Origin: Nannocystis sp.
GTDB lineage: Bacteria; Myxococcota_A; Polyangia; Nannocystales; Nannocystaceae
Length of the DNA stretch: 64,000 nt
Assembly: GCA_016712315.1 (NCBI GenBank)
Contig: JADJRG010000013.1
Span: 2,206,001 to 2,270,000, forward strand
Reading direction: 5' to 3'
Within the stretch, counting starts at the first letter, position 1, and every line of letters starts with the position of its first letter. Position numbers and translations under genes: made by a program. The notes beneath the pieces were generated by a model. That model saw only the letters and a program-made list of their open reading frames with translations, was not told the origin of the DNA and ran no database searches. Below are positions 19,613 through 28,425 of this stretch, piece by piece.

Positions 19613-20203
19613 ATGCGTGAGGGCCCGAGCTCCGTAGAGCGGTTTTCCTTAGAAGTGTCCGAGTCCTTGGCCTCGTTCTTCTATGAGCGCGTCGGCGAGG
19701 CGCAGGAGCGCGCCGGCGCGGCGCTCATCCCCGAGGTCGAGGCGTACGTGGTCCACCTGCTCGCGCGCTTCGTCCGCGAGACCGGGGTCGCGGGCCGCCA
19801 CAGCCCGCCGCTGGCGCTGCAATACCTGTCGGCGCGCAGCCAGTCGGGGAGCGCGCGCGCGCAGGCGCTGCGGGGCGTCGGTGATCGCGCGCTCTTTATC
19901 AGCGGGGCCGTGCCGCGCTCGCTCGACCGCACGCCGGTGAACGTCGGCTACGTCCGCTCGATCGGTGAGTCGGCGTACCGCGGGGTCGCCGAGGGGCGGC
20001 GCGCGCTGGCGGTGTTTGAGGCGCTCGCGGCGGCCTTTGAGGCGGCGAGCGAGGTGATCGGCGACGTGGTGGAGCCGGCGCAGGGCGGCGACCTCTTGGG
20101 GCTGTATGAGCGCTGGCGTCGCGACCACTCGCGCCGCGACGCCCGCACGCTGACGGCGGCGGGGGTGATCCTGGGGGCGCGCGGCTCGGAGCTGGTCCAC
20201 TAG
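19613..20203 (+). CDS. Conserved hypothetical helical protein
   Basis: 196 aa from ATG 19613 (MREGPSS), preceded by GAGGTG 5 bp upstream. The open frame reaches back to 19526 but without plausible coding. The protein looks all-helical, with no signal peptide, TM or Cys; the central phrase DRTPVNVGYVRSIGESAYRGVAEG may mark a conserved core. No family is recognised. It is divergent from groES and followed 61 bp later by the DUF155 gene on the same strand. Confidence 0.6.
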   Translation: MREGPSSVERFSLEVSESLASFFYERVGEAQERAGAALIPEVEAYVVHLLARFVRETGVAGRHSPPLALQYLSARSQSGSARAQALRGVGDRALFISGAVPRSLDRTPVNVGYVRSIGESAYRGVAEGRRALAVFEALAAAFEAASEVIGDVVEPAQGGDLLGLYERWRRDHSRRDARTLTAAGVILGARGSELVH

Positions 20204-20264
20204 CCGCTTCCTCACGCCCGCGCCGGCTGGGCGGCCGGCCTCCGCTCGCCGAGACTGGCCGCCC

Positions 20265-21053
20265 ATGCCCAGCGAGATCCGCGTGCACGCGTACTCCTTC
20301 GCCTCACGCTTCAACCTGCGCGACGTGATCCAGTGGTTCCCAGGCGCCAGCGGCGTCAAGATGGCCAAGACGCAGGCGTCGATCGAGCTGGGCCCCGAGG
20401 CCCGCGCCTTCGCCTTCGACTTCGGCACGTTGGTCTTCGTCGGGGTCGAGGAGGCGGCCAGGGCGTCGATCGTCGGGACGTTCATGGCGATGCTGGCGCG
20501 CGAGCCGCACGCGCCGCTGGAGGAGGACCTGCTGATCGAGGTGCGCCCAGGGGCGTCGATCGAGGTGACCTTCGATCGAGTGGTGCTGCCGACGCTGACG
20601 CCGGCGTCGCTGGAGGTGATCGCGACGGTCGCCGCGCAGTCGGTGTCGCTCGACTACTACGAGGAGGATATCCAGGGGATCCTCGACCGGATCGGCGCGA
20701 TCGCCCGCGACGTCGCCCAGCGCGGCCGCGTCGGCGGCGGCACGCGCGATCTGGTCGGCTTCGTCGGCGCGGCCATCGCCTCCCAGATCGACGTGGTCGC
20801 CGCGCTGGCGCTGCTCGACAAGCCAGACCTGACCTGGGAGGACGAGGCGGCCGACCGGCTGCACGAGCGCCTCCGCTATCACCTCGAGATCCCCGAGCGC
20901 TACCGCGCGCTCGAGACGAAGACCCAGACCGGCCGCGACGCGCTGCACTCGCTGCTCGAGCTGTCGTCGACCCGGCGCATGCTCTTCATGGAGGCGTCGA
21001 TCGTCGTGCTGATCGTGCTCGAGGTCGTGATGAGCCTACTGAAGTGGAGCTGA
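20265..21053 (+). CDS. RMD1/YagE family (DUF155) protein
   Basis: 262 aa. Family features: FAFDFGTLVFVGVEE (about 48-62), the run VAAQSVSLDYYEEDIQGILDRI (about 125-146), the helical segment ERLRYHLEIPERYRALETK, and one C-terminal TM (about 240-259). Eukaryotic relatives (Rmd1, Sif2, Rmd8) are mitochondrial or membrane-tethered. The bacterial role is unknown. The 3' end overlaps by 18 bp the 3' end of the convergent hydrolase gene. Confidence 0.8.
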   Translation: MPSEIRVHAYSFASRFNLRDVIQWFPGASGVKMAKTQASIELGPEARAFAFDFGTLVFVGVEEAARASIVGTFMAMLAREPHAPLEEDLLIEVRPGASIEVTFDRVVLPTLTPASLEVIATVAAQSVSLDYYEEDIQGILDRIGAIARDVAQRGRVGGGTRDLVGFVGAAIASQIDVVAALALLDKPDLTWEDEAADRLHERLRYHLEIPERYRALETKTQTGRDALHSLLELSSTRRMLFMEASIVVLIVLEVVMSLLKWS

Positions 21054-22427
21054 GCGGGCCGAGCGGCGCTTGCGATACACCGACCAGTCGATCTCCTGCT
21101 CGATCAGCTCGCGGGCGACCCAGCGGACCACCGTGTCGCTCTCGTAGTAGCGGCTGTGAAGGAAGCGCACCTGCTCGGCGATCTTGCGGCCGACCTCGCG
21201 GATGTTCTCGTAGAGATCGACGAGGTGGCGCGAGTCCTGCTCGCGCAGCTCGCGGGCGCTCTGCGGCTGCGCGGTGTCCGCGGCCGCGGCGCCTTGGTCG
21301 GGTACGGCCGGCGCGCTCGCGGTCACGAGCGCGAGCGCCGGGGCCTGCGTGGCGCGGAGGCTCTCTTCGAGGAAGTCGGTGACGTCGACGCGCTGGTAGA
21401 CGCGCGCGGGGTAGACGACGGAGCGATCGAGGTCCGCCATGCGGTAGTCGTTGACCAGGCACTCGAGCCAGGTCATCCCGAGGGCGAGGCGCTCGAGGAT
21501 CATCTCGACCAGGTGAAAGGCCATCCAGTCGATGAAGGGGCGCACGGCGATGAGCTCGAGGAGCTGGATCGAGCGCGGCCAGCTCCGCCGGACGATCTGA
21601 TCGAAGAGGCGGCGAGGCCGCGAGCCGAGCTGCAAGAGGATGTCGGCCTCGTCGTAGTGGCTGGTCACCAGGAGGGCGCCGCGGCCGCCGGTGAGCCGCC
21701 GGACGCGCTCAGGGGGCGGGCCGTAGACCTGGCCGAAGCGCTGGCGGTAGCGGTCGAAGGGCCAGCAGACGGCGCGCCAGATGAGGTCCGCGATCGCGGC
21801 GAGCAGGACGAAGATCCACGAGCCGAAGAAGACGGCGCCGAAGAGGAGGATGAGCGAGAAGAGCAGCCAGTCGTCGCTCGAGACCGCCGGATCGATGAGC
21901 GCGCCGCTGAGGCCGATGAGCGCGACGAGGACGGCCGCGCCCGTCGCGGCGAGCACGAAGGCGGCGAGCACCGCGCGCAGGAGCCGCAGCGAGCGGGTGC
22001 GCTCGATGAGCGGGGTGCCGAGGAAGATCAGCCGACGCGCGCGCACCCGCGGCGTCATGCCCCTGAGCGCCTCGAGGACGACGTTGCCGCCGTGAGAGTG
22101 CGCGATGAAATTGACCCGCAGCGGCGCCTCGGCGGTGCAACTGAGGGCCGCCGCGAGTCGATCGAGGGCCGCCGCGAGGGCCGCGCCGCCGGCGATCCGC
22201 TCGCTGTGCCTGTTGATCCCCGACCAGGCGAAGTCCTCAGCGCTCATGCCAGCGGCGAGCGCGGGCGCCCACACCGTGCCGATGAGCCCGTGCTCGGCGA
22301 GCGCCGCCTCGAGGCGGCTGGCGAAGGTCGGCGGGGCGCCCGCCTCGGGGAGGCGCCACCACGCGTCGCCTCGAGAGAAGGTGCCGTGGATGATCGCCGT
22401 GAAGACCGGGCCGCGCTGCTCCGCCAA
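21036..22427 (-). CDS. Alpha/beta-hydrolase with two central TM segments
   Basis: 463 aa. It opens with AIIHGTFSRGDAWWRLP, an HG oxyanion-type strand. The nucleophile elbow is IAHSHGGN with Ser111, followed by LIFLGTPL, the pattern of lipase/PGAP1-like or DUF676-like hydrolases. Two TM helices (about 147-175 and 193-220) interrupt the hydrolase fold. The later half contains VTSHYDEADILLQLGSRP, which probably supplies the acid residue. The C-terminus is a long amphipathic helix. It is likely an inner-membrane lipase or acyl-protein esterase with the active site on the cytoplasmic face; the substrate is unknown. Confidence 0.7.
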   Translation of the reverse strand: MAEQRGPVFTAIIHGTFSRGDAWWRLPEAGAPPTFASRLEAALAEHGLIGTVWAPALAAGMSAEDFAWSGINRHSERIAGGAALAAALDRLAAALSCTAEAPLRVNFIAHSHGGNVVLEALRGMTPRVRARRLIFLGTPLIERTRSLRLLRAVLAAFVLAATGAAVLVALIGLSGALIDPAVSSDDWLLFSLILLFGAVFFGSWIFVLLAAIADLIWRAVCWPFDRYRQRFGQVYGPPPERVRRLTGGRGALLVTSHYDEADILLQLGSRPRRLFDQIVRRSWPRSIQLLELIAVRPFIDWMAFHLVEMILERLALGMTWLECLVNDYRMADLDRSVVYPARVYQRVDVTDFLEESLRATQAPALALVTASAPAVPDQGAAAADTAQPQSARELREQDSRHLVDLYENIREVGRKIAEQVRFLHSRYYESDTVVRWVARELIEQEIDWSVYRKRRSARSAPLQ

Positions 22428-22469
22428 GGCCGTGATTGTACGGCTTCGTCCTCCTACTGGGGAGTCTCC

Positions 22470-22527
22470 CGCGCGGGCGCGGGCGCGAGCGCGCCCGCGC
22501 GCCCGCCGATCGTCGTGCCCGTATAAT
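22470..22527 (+). promoter_or_regulatory. Perfect hairpin plus consensus -10 in a divergent promoter region
   Basis: A 12-bp perfect inverted repeat (22470-22481 with 22490-22501, 8-nt loop) lies directly before an exact TATAAT at 22522-22527. That is 75 bp ahead of the V4R gene start and 95 bp from the divergent hydrolase start. No good -35 hexamer is present at the right distance on the plus strand. On the minus strand TTGGTC-N17-TATACG overlaps the same bases, so the element may serve either gene. An operator role for the hairpin is a guess. Confidence 0.35.
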
Positions 22528-22601
22528 ATGACCCTTAGGACAGACCAAACCTACGCGGACCTCCGCGCGGCCGCGGCCTCGCGGCGTGGTAGCATCGACG
22601 C

Positions 22602-23792
22602 ATGAGGGCGACGCTGACGGGGCGCTTGGCGCTTGTATACAACGCAGAGACCTATCGGCGCGTCGTCGGCGGCAAGGACGTGATCATCCACTGCCACCAC
22701 TACAACTCGCGGATCCAGCGGACGATCGAGGGCGCGGCCGAGATCGACGGCAGGGGGCTGCTGGTGGCCGCCGCCGAGGAGGTCTTTGCCGAGCACTTGG
22801 CGGCCAACCTCCGCGAGGACGACTCGATGGCGAGCCGATGGGCGATGGCCGAGCTCTTGTACTCGCACCTCGGCTACGGCTGCATCGACCTCTCGCGGGT
22901 CGAGCAGGGCGAGGTCGTCGCGCCGTCGTCGCACTTCGTCGAGGGCTGGCTGGCGGGCCTCGGCCAGCGCGACGCGCCCGTGTGCTCGTTCACCGAGGGG
23001 TACCTGCAAGGGGCGATCTTCGCGGCGAGCGGCGAGCTGGTGCGCGTGCGCGAGGTCGAGTGTATGGCGACGGGCGCGGCGCGCTGCCGCTTCACGGTCG
23101 AGCGCGGCCGCGAGGAGCCGATCGCGCGGGCTCCGAGGGCGCCGGCGACGCTGGCCGCGGCGCCGCAGAGCGCCTACCTGCGCTCGCCGAACGTCGACGA
23201 GGAGGCGATCATCGCGGCGGTCGTGGGTATGCCGATCTACGGCAACCTGGACGGGCTGATCCCGGCCTTCGGCGTCTACCTGGCGAACACGCCGGCTGAC
23301 TTTTACAACCTGGTCTCGATCCGCTTCGTCGAGGCGATGGCGGCGCGCCGCCGCGAGAAGACGGCGCGTCGGCTGCTGATCGAGGACGCCGAGACCTGCG
23401 GGATGAACACCTTCCGCGGGATCATGAGCTCGACCGAGTGGGAGGGGTTGATCGCGCCGATGATCCGGGCGCCGGCGGACAACCTGCACGCGCTGGTCGC
23501 GGTCTCGAACGCGCTCGGCTGGGGCGATTGGCACATCTGTAGCCACACGCCCGGGCTCTCGCTCACGCTCGAGTCCCGCAGCGGCTATGAGGCGCTCGGG
23601 TACCGCGAGTACCGCGGCGTCGCCGATCAGCCGTGCTGCTCGATGCTCACTGGCGTCGCCGCGGGGCTGATGGAGCTGGTCTACGGCGAGGGGACGCTGG
23701 CCGAGCGCTTCGGCACCTTCACGTCCTCGGAGTCGAGCTGCATCTGCTCGGGCGAGCCGCTGTGCCGCTTCGAGGTCGAGAGGGTGGTCTAG
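22602..23792 (+). CDS. Tandem V4R (4-vinyl reductase-like) ligand-sensing protein
   Basis: 396 aa. Two V4R-type domains are read from their closing signatures. The first spans about 25-168 and ends EVEC154-MATGAARC162-RFTVE; the second spans about 200-396 and ends C380-IC-SGEPLC388-RFEVE. V4R domains bind small hydrophobic ligands, and some forms bind metal through Cys/His. Here CHHYN at 31-35 and CSF/CCS Cys residues add possible ligands. There is no enzymatic or DNA-binding domain, so it should signal through a partner. Its TAG stop overlaps the GTG of the next gene and the third gene is a hybrid kinase, so the kinase is the obvious partner. Confidence 0.8.
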   Translation: MRATLTGRLALVYNAETYRRVVGGKDVIIHCHHYNSRIQRTIEGAAEIDGRGLLVAAAEEVFAEHLAANLREDDSMASRWAMAELLYSHLGYGCIDLSRVEQGEVVAPSSHFVEGWLAGLGQRDAPVCSFTEGYLQGAIFAASGELVRVREVECMATGAARCRFTVERGREEPIARAPRAPATLAAAPQSAYLRSPNVDEEAIIAAVVGMPIYGNLDGLIPAFGVYLANTPADFYNLVSIRFVEAMAARRREKTARRLLIEDAETCGMNTFRGIMSSTEWEGLIAPMIRAPADNLHALVAVSNALGWGDWHICSHTPGLSLTLESRSGYEALGYREYRGVADQPCCSMLTGVAAGLMELVYGEGTLAERFGTFTSSESSCICSGEPLCRFEVERVV

Positions 23793-24085
23793 TGGCCGAC
23801 GCGCTGCCTTACCGCGAGGCGGTGCCGGCGTGCATCCACGCGGAGACGTACAAGTACTACTTTCAGCGTGAGCGGGTGATCCCGCTGTGGCAGGCGCTAG
23901 AGCGCCGCTACGGGGCGGTGCGGATGAACGGGGCGTTTCGGATGATGGAGATCGAGGGCGAGCACTTCTGGCTGCGATCCGTGGTCGGCGGCAACCCGAT
24001 CACGGTGCTGCGTCGCCGCGGCTGCCCGGCGGCGGCGATCGCCGAGCTGCACGAGATCTTCGGCTTCGAGGGGCGCCGTGAGTGA
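23792..24085 (+). CDS. 97-aa protein of unknown function between V4R and kinase genes
   Basis: It starts at GTG 23792, which shares its G with the upstream TAG stop; the frame has no better start. It overlaps the kinase GTG by 8 bp at the 3' end. The protein is small and soluble, rich in aromatic residues (HAETYKYYFQRERVIPLWQAL, then GAFRMMEIEGEHFWLRSVV). It has two Cys, no signal and no TM. The first 25 residues resemble the start of the V4R protein (xxAETYxxxx), hinting at a shared element. Function is unknown; its position suggests it links ligand sensor and kinase. Confidence 0.65.
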   Translation: MADALPYREAVPACIHAETYKYYFQRERVIPLWQALERRYGAVRMNGAFRMMEIEGEHFWLRSVVGGNPITVLRRRGCPAAAIAELHEIFGFEGRRE

Positions 24086-25985
24086 CCGCTTGACGATCGT
24101 CGACCAGGTCGGGATCGGCCTCCTGCGCCTTGACAGCGCGCTGATCGTCCTAGCGGCGACGCCGCCGTTCTTGGCGGAGTTCGGGCTCGCCTCGGCGCCG
24201 ATCGGCGACTCCCTCGATGATCTGCTGTCCCTGCGCGATCGCCGGGGCGCGCGCGAGCTGCACCGGCGAATCGCCCACGGCGAGCACGTCGACATGCTGC
24301 TCGGGCTCAACATCGGCGGCCGCGATCACCTGACCAGGACGCGGCTGGTCGCGGCTGAGGGGGGCTGGCTCGCGGTGATCGAGCGCCTCTCCGGCGGCGG
24401 GAACCTGATCTTCGACCTGTACGGCGCGCATCGTCGCCTCGAGCAGATCATCAAGCGATCCGTCGAGGGCGTGGTGATCATCGATGAGAAGGGCGAGATC
24501 CTCGAGCACAACGACCGCTTCTTCGAGCTGATGCGCTTCCGATCGGGCCGCGGCGTGATGCTCTCGGAGGAGGCGCTGAGCGGCGCGAACCTGCTCGAGC
24601 TGCTCGAGGAGCTGCCGGCCTTCACGGAGCTGTGCGCGCACCTGCGCGGCGAGGAGCGCCGCCACACCCGCTACGCCGAGACGGTCGCGCACGGCGGCCG
24701 CTGGATCGCCGCGACGAGCACCGCGATCGTCTTGCCGCTGCACGGCTTCATCGGCGCGTGCGTGGTCCTCAGGGACACGACCGAGCAGCGCCAGGCGGAG
24801 CTGCTGCTCCGCCAGAAAGAGGCGGCCGAGGCGGCGAACATCGCCAAGAGCCGCTTCCTCGCCAATATGAGCCACGAGCTGCGGACGCCGCTGAACGCGA
24901 TCATCGGCTACAGCGAGCTGCTGGTCGAGGAGTCGGAGGGGATCGGCCACCCGGAGATCGCGGAAGACCTCAAGAAGATCCACGTCGCCGGCGCGCACCT
25001 GCTCGCGCTGATCAGCAACATCCTCGACCTCTCCAAGATCGAGGCCGGGAAGATGGAGCTGTGGCCCGAGGACTTCAGCGTCTCCGCGCTGATCGAGGGC
25101 CTGACGGCGACGATCGACCCGCTGATTCGTCGCGGCGGTAATACGCTGGAGGTGCGGGCGCCGCGCGAGCTAGGCTTCATGCGCTCGGACCTGCTCAAGC
25201 TCCGGCAGGTGCTGCTCAACCTGCTCAGCAACGCGGCGAAATTCACGAGCGAGGGGCGGATCACGCTGCTGGCTCGGCGGCTCGGCGGGCCGGGCGGTGA
25301 GGTGATCGAGTTCGAGGTGCGCGACACAGGCATCGGCGTCGCGCCGGCCGACCAAGCGCGCCTCTTCGACGACTTCGCGCAGGTCGACGCGACCATCTCG
25401 CGCACCTTCGGCGGCACGGGCCTCGGGCTCGCGCTCTCGCGGCGCTTCTGTCGGCTGCTCGGCGGTGATCTGACGCTGAGGTCCGCGCTGGGCGAGGGGT
25501 CGACGTTCACGGTGCGGGTGCCGGCGCGGCTGCTGCGGCCGGGGGAGGCGGTGGAGGCGGTGACCGCCGCGACCGAGGGGGCGCGCCTGTCGCCTTCGTC
25601 GGCCGCGAAGACCCGCCAGACCGTGCTGGTGATCGACGACGACCCGGCGACGCTCGACCTGATGATCCGCGCGCTCTCTCGCGAGGGGATCGCGGTGGTC
25701 GCGGCGTCGAGCGCCGCGAGCGCGCTCACGCTGGCGGAGGCGCTGCGGCCCGCGTTGATCACCCTCGACGTGCTGATGCCTGACGTCGACGGGTGGCAGG
25801 TGCTCGCGGCGCTGAAGGGGACGCCGAGCGTCGCCTCGATCCCGGTGATCATGATGTCGATCTCGGACGAGGCGCAGCGCGGCCTCCGCCTCGGCGCGGC
25901 TGACTTCTTGGTCAAGCCGCTCGAGCGCGAGCGCGTCCTCGCGGCGCTCGGTCGTCACCTGCGGCGCGGCGACGCCGGCCCGTGA
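24078..25985 (+). CDS. Hybrid sensor histidine kinase / response regulator
   Basis: 635 aa from a GTG start, cytoplasmic (no TM). Order: N-terminal PAS-like region (about 10-105), second PAS (about 117-240, containing GVVIIDEKGEILEHNDRF), HisKA with phospho-acceptor H266 in MSHELRTPLNAIIGYS, HATPase with N box SNAAKF, G1 DTGIGV and G2 GGTGLGL, then a C-terminal REC domain with acidic pair IDDD, phospho-acceptor D564 (LITLDVLMPD) and K in LVKPLE. Phosphate is expected to pass from H266 to D564. No HPt or DNA-binding output is encoded nearby, so the output must come from elsewhere. Third gene of an overlapping operon with the V4R protein. Confidence 0.93.
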   Translation: MSDRLTIVDQVGIGLLRLDSALIVLAATPPFLAEFGLASAPIGDSLDDLLSLRDRRGARELHRRIAHGEHVDMLLGLNIGGRDHLTRTRLVAAEGGWLAVIERLSGGGNLIFDLYGAHRRLEQIIKRSVEGVVIIDEKGEILEHNDRFFELMRFRSGRGVMLSEEALSGANLLELLEELPAFTELCAHLRGEERRHTRYAETVAHGGRWIAATSTAIVLPLHGFIGACVVLRDTTEQRQAELLLRQKEAAEAANIAKSRFLANMSHELRTPLNAIIGYSELLVEESEGIGHPEIAEDLKKIHVAGAHLLALISNILDLSKIEAGKMELWPEDFSVSALIEGLTATIDPLIRRGGNTLEVRAPRELGFMRSDLLKLRQVLLNLLSNAAKFTSEGRITLLARRLGGPGGEVIEFEVRDTGIGVAPADQARLFDDFAQVDATISRTFGGTGLGLALSRRFCRLLGGDLTLRSALGEGSTFTVRVPARLLRPGEAVEAVTAATEGARLSPSSAAKTRQTVLVIDDDPATLDLMIRALSREGIAVVAASSAASALTLAEALRPALITLDVLMPDVDGWQVLAALKGTPSVASIPVIMMSISDEAQRGLRLGAADFLVKPLERERVLAALGRHLRRGDAGP

Positions 25986-25997
25986 CGGGCCCGGGGC

Positions 25998-26729
25998 TCA
26001 GCGCCGCAGCCGGAGCGGGAGCAGCATCGAGATCCTCCGCTGGTACTCCTCATAGTCCGCGCCGTGAACGTCGAGCAGGTCGCGCTCTTCATAGTGAAGC
26101 GCGATCCGGATGTACACCGTCATCGCCGCGGCGAAGAGGAGGTGGCCGACGGTCATCCACGGGGTCGCCCAGAAGGCGAGGAGGAAGCCGAGCATCAAGG
26201 GGTGGCGGCTGAGGTGATAGGGGCCGCGGACGACGAAGCGCGCGTGCGGGAGCTCGCGCCCGAGGAAGCCGTACAGCGCCTGCTTGAGGCCGAAGAGGGC
26301 GAAGTGGTCGATCACGAAGGTCGAGACCAGCACTAAGAGCCAGCCGAAGGCGGAGGCGCCGAGCAGCAGGTCCCCCGCGAGCTCGCCGCGCAGGTCCCAG
26401 ACCGCCTCCGGGAGCGGCCGCCACCAGCAGTAGAGGGCCACGAGGCAGAGGTTGGCGAAGAGGACGAAGGTGCTGCGCTCCGCGGGCTTCGGGACGATCG
26501 CCGTCCACATGCGCTTAAAGCCAGGTCGCGCCATCACCGAGTGCTGGACGCCGAAGAGGGCGACGAGCGCGAGGTCGATGAGCAAGGACGAGGCGAAGCC
26601 GCCTGCGTGACCGTCGTTGATCGCCTTGGGGACGGCGACCCCCCAGACGAAGCCGATGAGGTAGAGGAAGACCGCGAGGAAGCCGAGGTAGCAGGCGATC
26701 CCGTAGAGGAGGATGAGGGCGCGTCCCAT
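25998..26729 (-). CDS. mddA: MddA-like methanethiol S-methyltransferase (NnrU/ICMT superfamily)
   Basis: 243 aa with five to six TM segments. The opening LLYGIACYLGFLAVFLYLIGF, then VPKAIND, FGVQHSVMARPGFKRMWT and ERSTFVLFANL, follows the order I recall for MddA. The C-terminal RGPYHLSRHPLMLGFLLAF and EERDL...YEEYQ make up the isoprenylcysteine-methyltransferase-type SAM site. MddA methylates methanethiol to dimethyl sulfide with SAM. The general superfamily is certain; the exact substrate is inferred from whole-length motif order. Confidence 0.75.
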   Translation of the reverse strand: MGRALILLYGIACYLGFLAVFLYLIGFVWGVAVPKAINDGHAGGFASSLLIDLALVALFGVQHSVMARPGFKRMWTAIVPKPAERSTFVLFANLCLVALYCWWRPLPEAVWDLRGELAGDLLLGASAFGWLLVLVSTFVIDHFALFGLKQALYGFLGRELPHARFVVRGPYHLSRHPLMLGFLLAFWATPWMTVGHLLFAAAMTVYIRIALHYEERDLLDVHGADYEEYQRRISMLLPLRLRR

Positions 26730-26804
26730 GGCCGGCGAGGGTAACGGCCGGGCTTGGTCTTTGTCACAGCTCCGCGGAGGAGAAGATTCTGCGCGCTCGT
26801 CGGC

Positions 26805-27857
26805 TCAGGGGAGCCGCTGGTCGCGCAAGAAGCTCCAGACCCGCTCGCTCGCCGCGAAGTCGCGCGAGAGGCCGCCGATCCGCGAGACGTCGAGGTATTG
26901 GTCGCCGCCAGGCCAGGTGTGACCGGCGCCGTCGACGGTGATCAGCAGGACAGGGGCCGCGCAGCCGGTGAAGCTGCGCTCGCTCGCTGTGTTGCCGTCT
27001 GCGTCAGCGTCGGGGAGCTGCGTGACCTCAGGGGTGAGCTCGCAGCCGTGGCGCGAGGCCCAGCCAGGCGCCGCCTCGTCGCCGATCATCGAGGCCTCGA
27101 CAGCGGCGTAGGCGCCCTCTTCTGTGCTGAGGCAGTCGGCCTCGCCGCCCGCGTAGGGCCAACAAGGGTCGTCGCTGCCGTGGATCGCGAGGATCGGCGC
27201 CGCGCGCGAAGGCGCGCACGCGTGGCTGAGCGCGAACTGGTTGGCGCCGCCGACCGGGGCGAAGGCGGCGAAGCGATCGGCGAGCTCGCAGGCGAGGCGA
27301 TGGCTCATGCCGCCGCCGTTGGAGAAGCCGGTCGCGTAGATCCGCGCGGGGTCGATCTCGGCGACTCGCGCGATCTCATCCAAGAGCGCGCGGACGTAGG
27401 CGACGTCGTCGACGCCCTCCTTGCAGGCGTACGAGCAGTGGAGGCCGTCGCCGTCGCCGCCGTGGTTCCACGAGCGAAAGCCGAGCGGGTTGGCGAAGCC
27501 GTCCGGGTAGACGACGATAAACCCCTCACGCTCGGCGACCGCGCTGAGGCAGGCGGGGCTGGCCTCGTCGCCGCCCGCGCAGGTGATCGCGTTCATGCCC
27601 TCCTTGTCGCCGCCGCCGCCGTGCATCGCGACGACCACAGGCAGCGGGCTGGCGCCGTCGTAGCCGCTCGGCAAGCGGATGATGAAGTCGCGATCCTTCC
27701 ACTCAGGGACCCTGCAGGTCGCGTCCTCGCCGGGGGTCGGCGGCAGGCGTACGCAGTCGACGCCGCGCGGCTGGCGACCGCAGGCGCCGAGCATCAAGGC
27801 GAAGAAGAGGGCCGAGGCGGCTCGTGGGGGGCGAAGCGTGGATGTCCCAAAAAACAT
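26805..27857 (-). CDS. CE1-type esterase / LpqC-like polyhydroxybutyrate depolymerase, lipoprotein
   Basis: 350 aa. The lipobox LMLGAC (Cys26) makes it a secreted lipoprotein. Catalytic triad: Ser179 in TGFSNGG, Asp229 or 230 in HGSDDPCWPY, His313 in GAGHTWPGG. MHGGGGDKEG near 79-88 forms the oxyanion loop. This is the pattern of the LpqC / feruloyl-esterase / short-chain PHB-depolymerase group. The extra Cys residues probably form disulfides. Natural substrate is not decidable: feruloyl or acetyl esters on plant polymers, or PHB oligomers. Upstream of the mddA-like gene by 75 bp, same strand. Confidence 0.8.
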   Translation of the reverse strand: MFFGTSTLRPPRAASALFFALMLGACGRQPRGVDCVRLPPTPGEDATCRVPEWKDRDFIIRLPSGYDGASPLPVVVAMHGGGGDKEGMNAITCAGGDEASPACLSAVAEREGFIVVYPDGFANPLGFRSWNHGGDGDGLHCSYACKEGVDDVAYVRALLDEIARVAEIDPARIYATGFSNGGGMSHRLACELADRFAAFAPVGGANQFALSHACAPSRAAPILAIHGSDDPCWPYAGGEADCLSTEEGAYAAVEASMIGDEAAPGWASRHGCELTPEVTQLPDADADGNTASERSFTGCAAPVLLITVDGAGHTWPGGDQYLDVSRIGGLSRDFAASERVWSFLRDQRLP

Positions 27858-27975
27858 GTTGTACCGGGCCGCGAGGGTGACGATCCAAGCGTAACCGATC
27901 GGCTCATCGCTGCGCTGAGGCGGCGCTGTGGGGCGATCACGCGCGGTTTGACAGGCTCGCGGCTCGCGACCTATC

Positions 27976-28419
27976 GTGGCGCCCGCCGTGCTTATCCGCG
28001 CCTGGCTAGCCTGCTTCGTCTTGATCTCGGCGTGCAGCGCGGGCGGGCAGCCGGTCGCGGTGAGCGGCGGCGCGCCGACCCGCGCGTCCGAGCTGCCTGA
28101 TGCGGCGGTCGAGGCGGCGGTCGAGGCGCCGATCGAGGCGCCAGCGCCGCCTCGAGGCGTCGATCCGGCGCTGCTCGCGGACCTCGAGCTGCTCTGCGCG
28201 GCGCTGCGGCGCGACTACGTCGACGGGACGCTGACCGACTACTACCGCGGGCTCAAGCCGGCGAGCGCGCGCGGTCAGGCGCTGCTGCGCGAGGGCGAGG
28301 AGACGTCGCGGCCAGGGCGGGTGCTCGAGGCGGCCGCGCGGGCGGCGGGGATCGCCGGGGATGACCCGGCGCTCCCGTCGTGCGCGGCGCTCTTCGCCGA
28401 GCTCGATGACCTCGAGTGA
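27976..28419 (+). CDS. Small putative lipoprotein
   Basis: 147 aa from GTG 27976; a second in-frame GTG at 27988 would also keep the signal. The lipobox VLISAC places the lipid Cys at 20. An Ala/Glu/Pro repeat (VEAAVEAPIEAPAPP) forms a linker. The C-terminal 85 residues are helical with two Cys (LLCAALRRDYVDGTL, ALPSCAALFAELDDLE). No family is recognised. It ends 6 bp before the APC transporter gene, so the two are probably co-transcribed. Confidence 0.55.
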   Translation: MAPAVLIRAWLACFVLISACSAGGQPVAVSGGAPTRASELPDAAVEAAVEAPIEAPAPPRGVDPALLADLELLCAALRRDYVDGTLTDYYRGLKPASARGQALLREGEETSRPGRVLEAAARAAGIAGDDPALPSCAALFAELDDLE

Positions 28420-28425
28420 GCGCGT

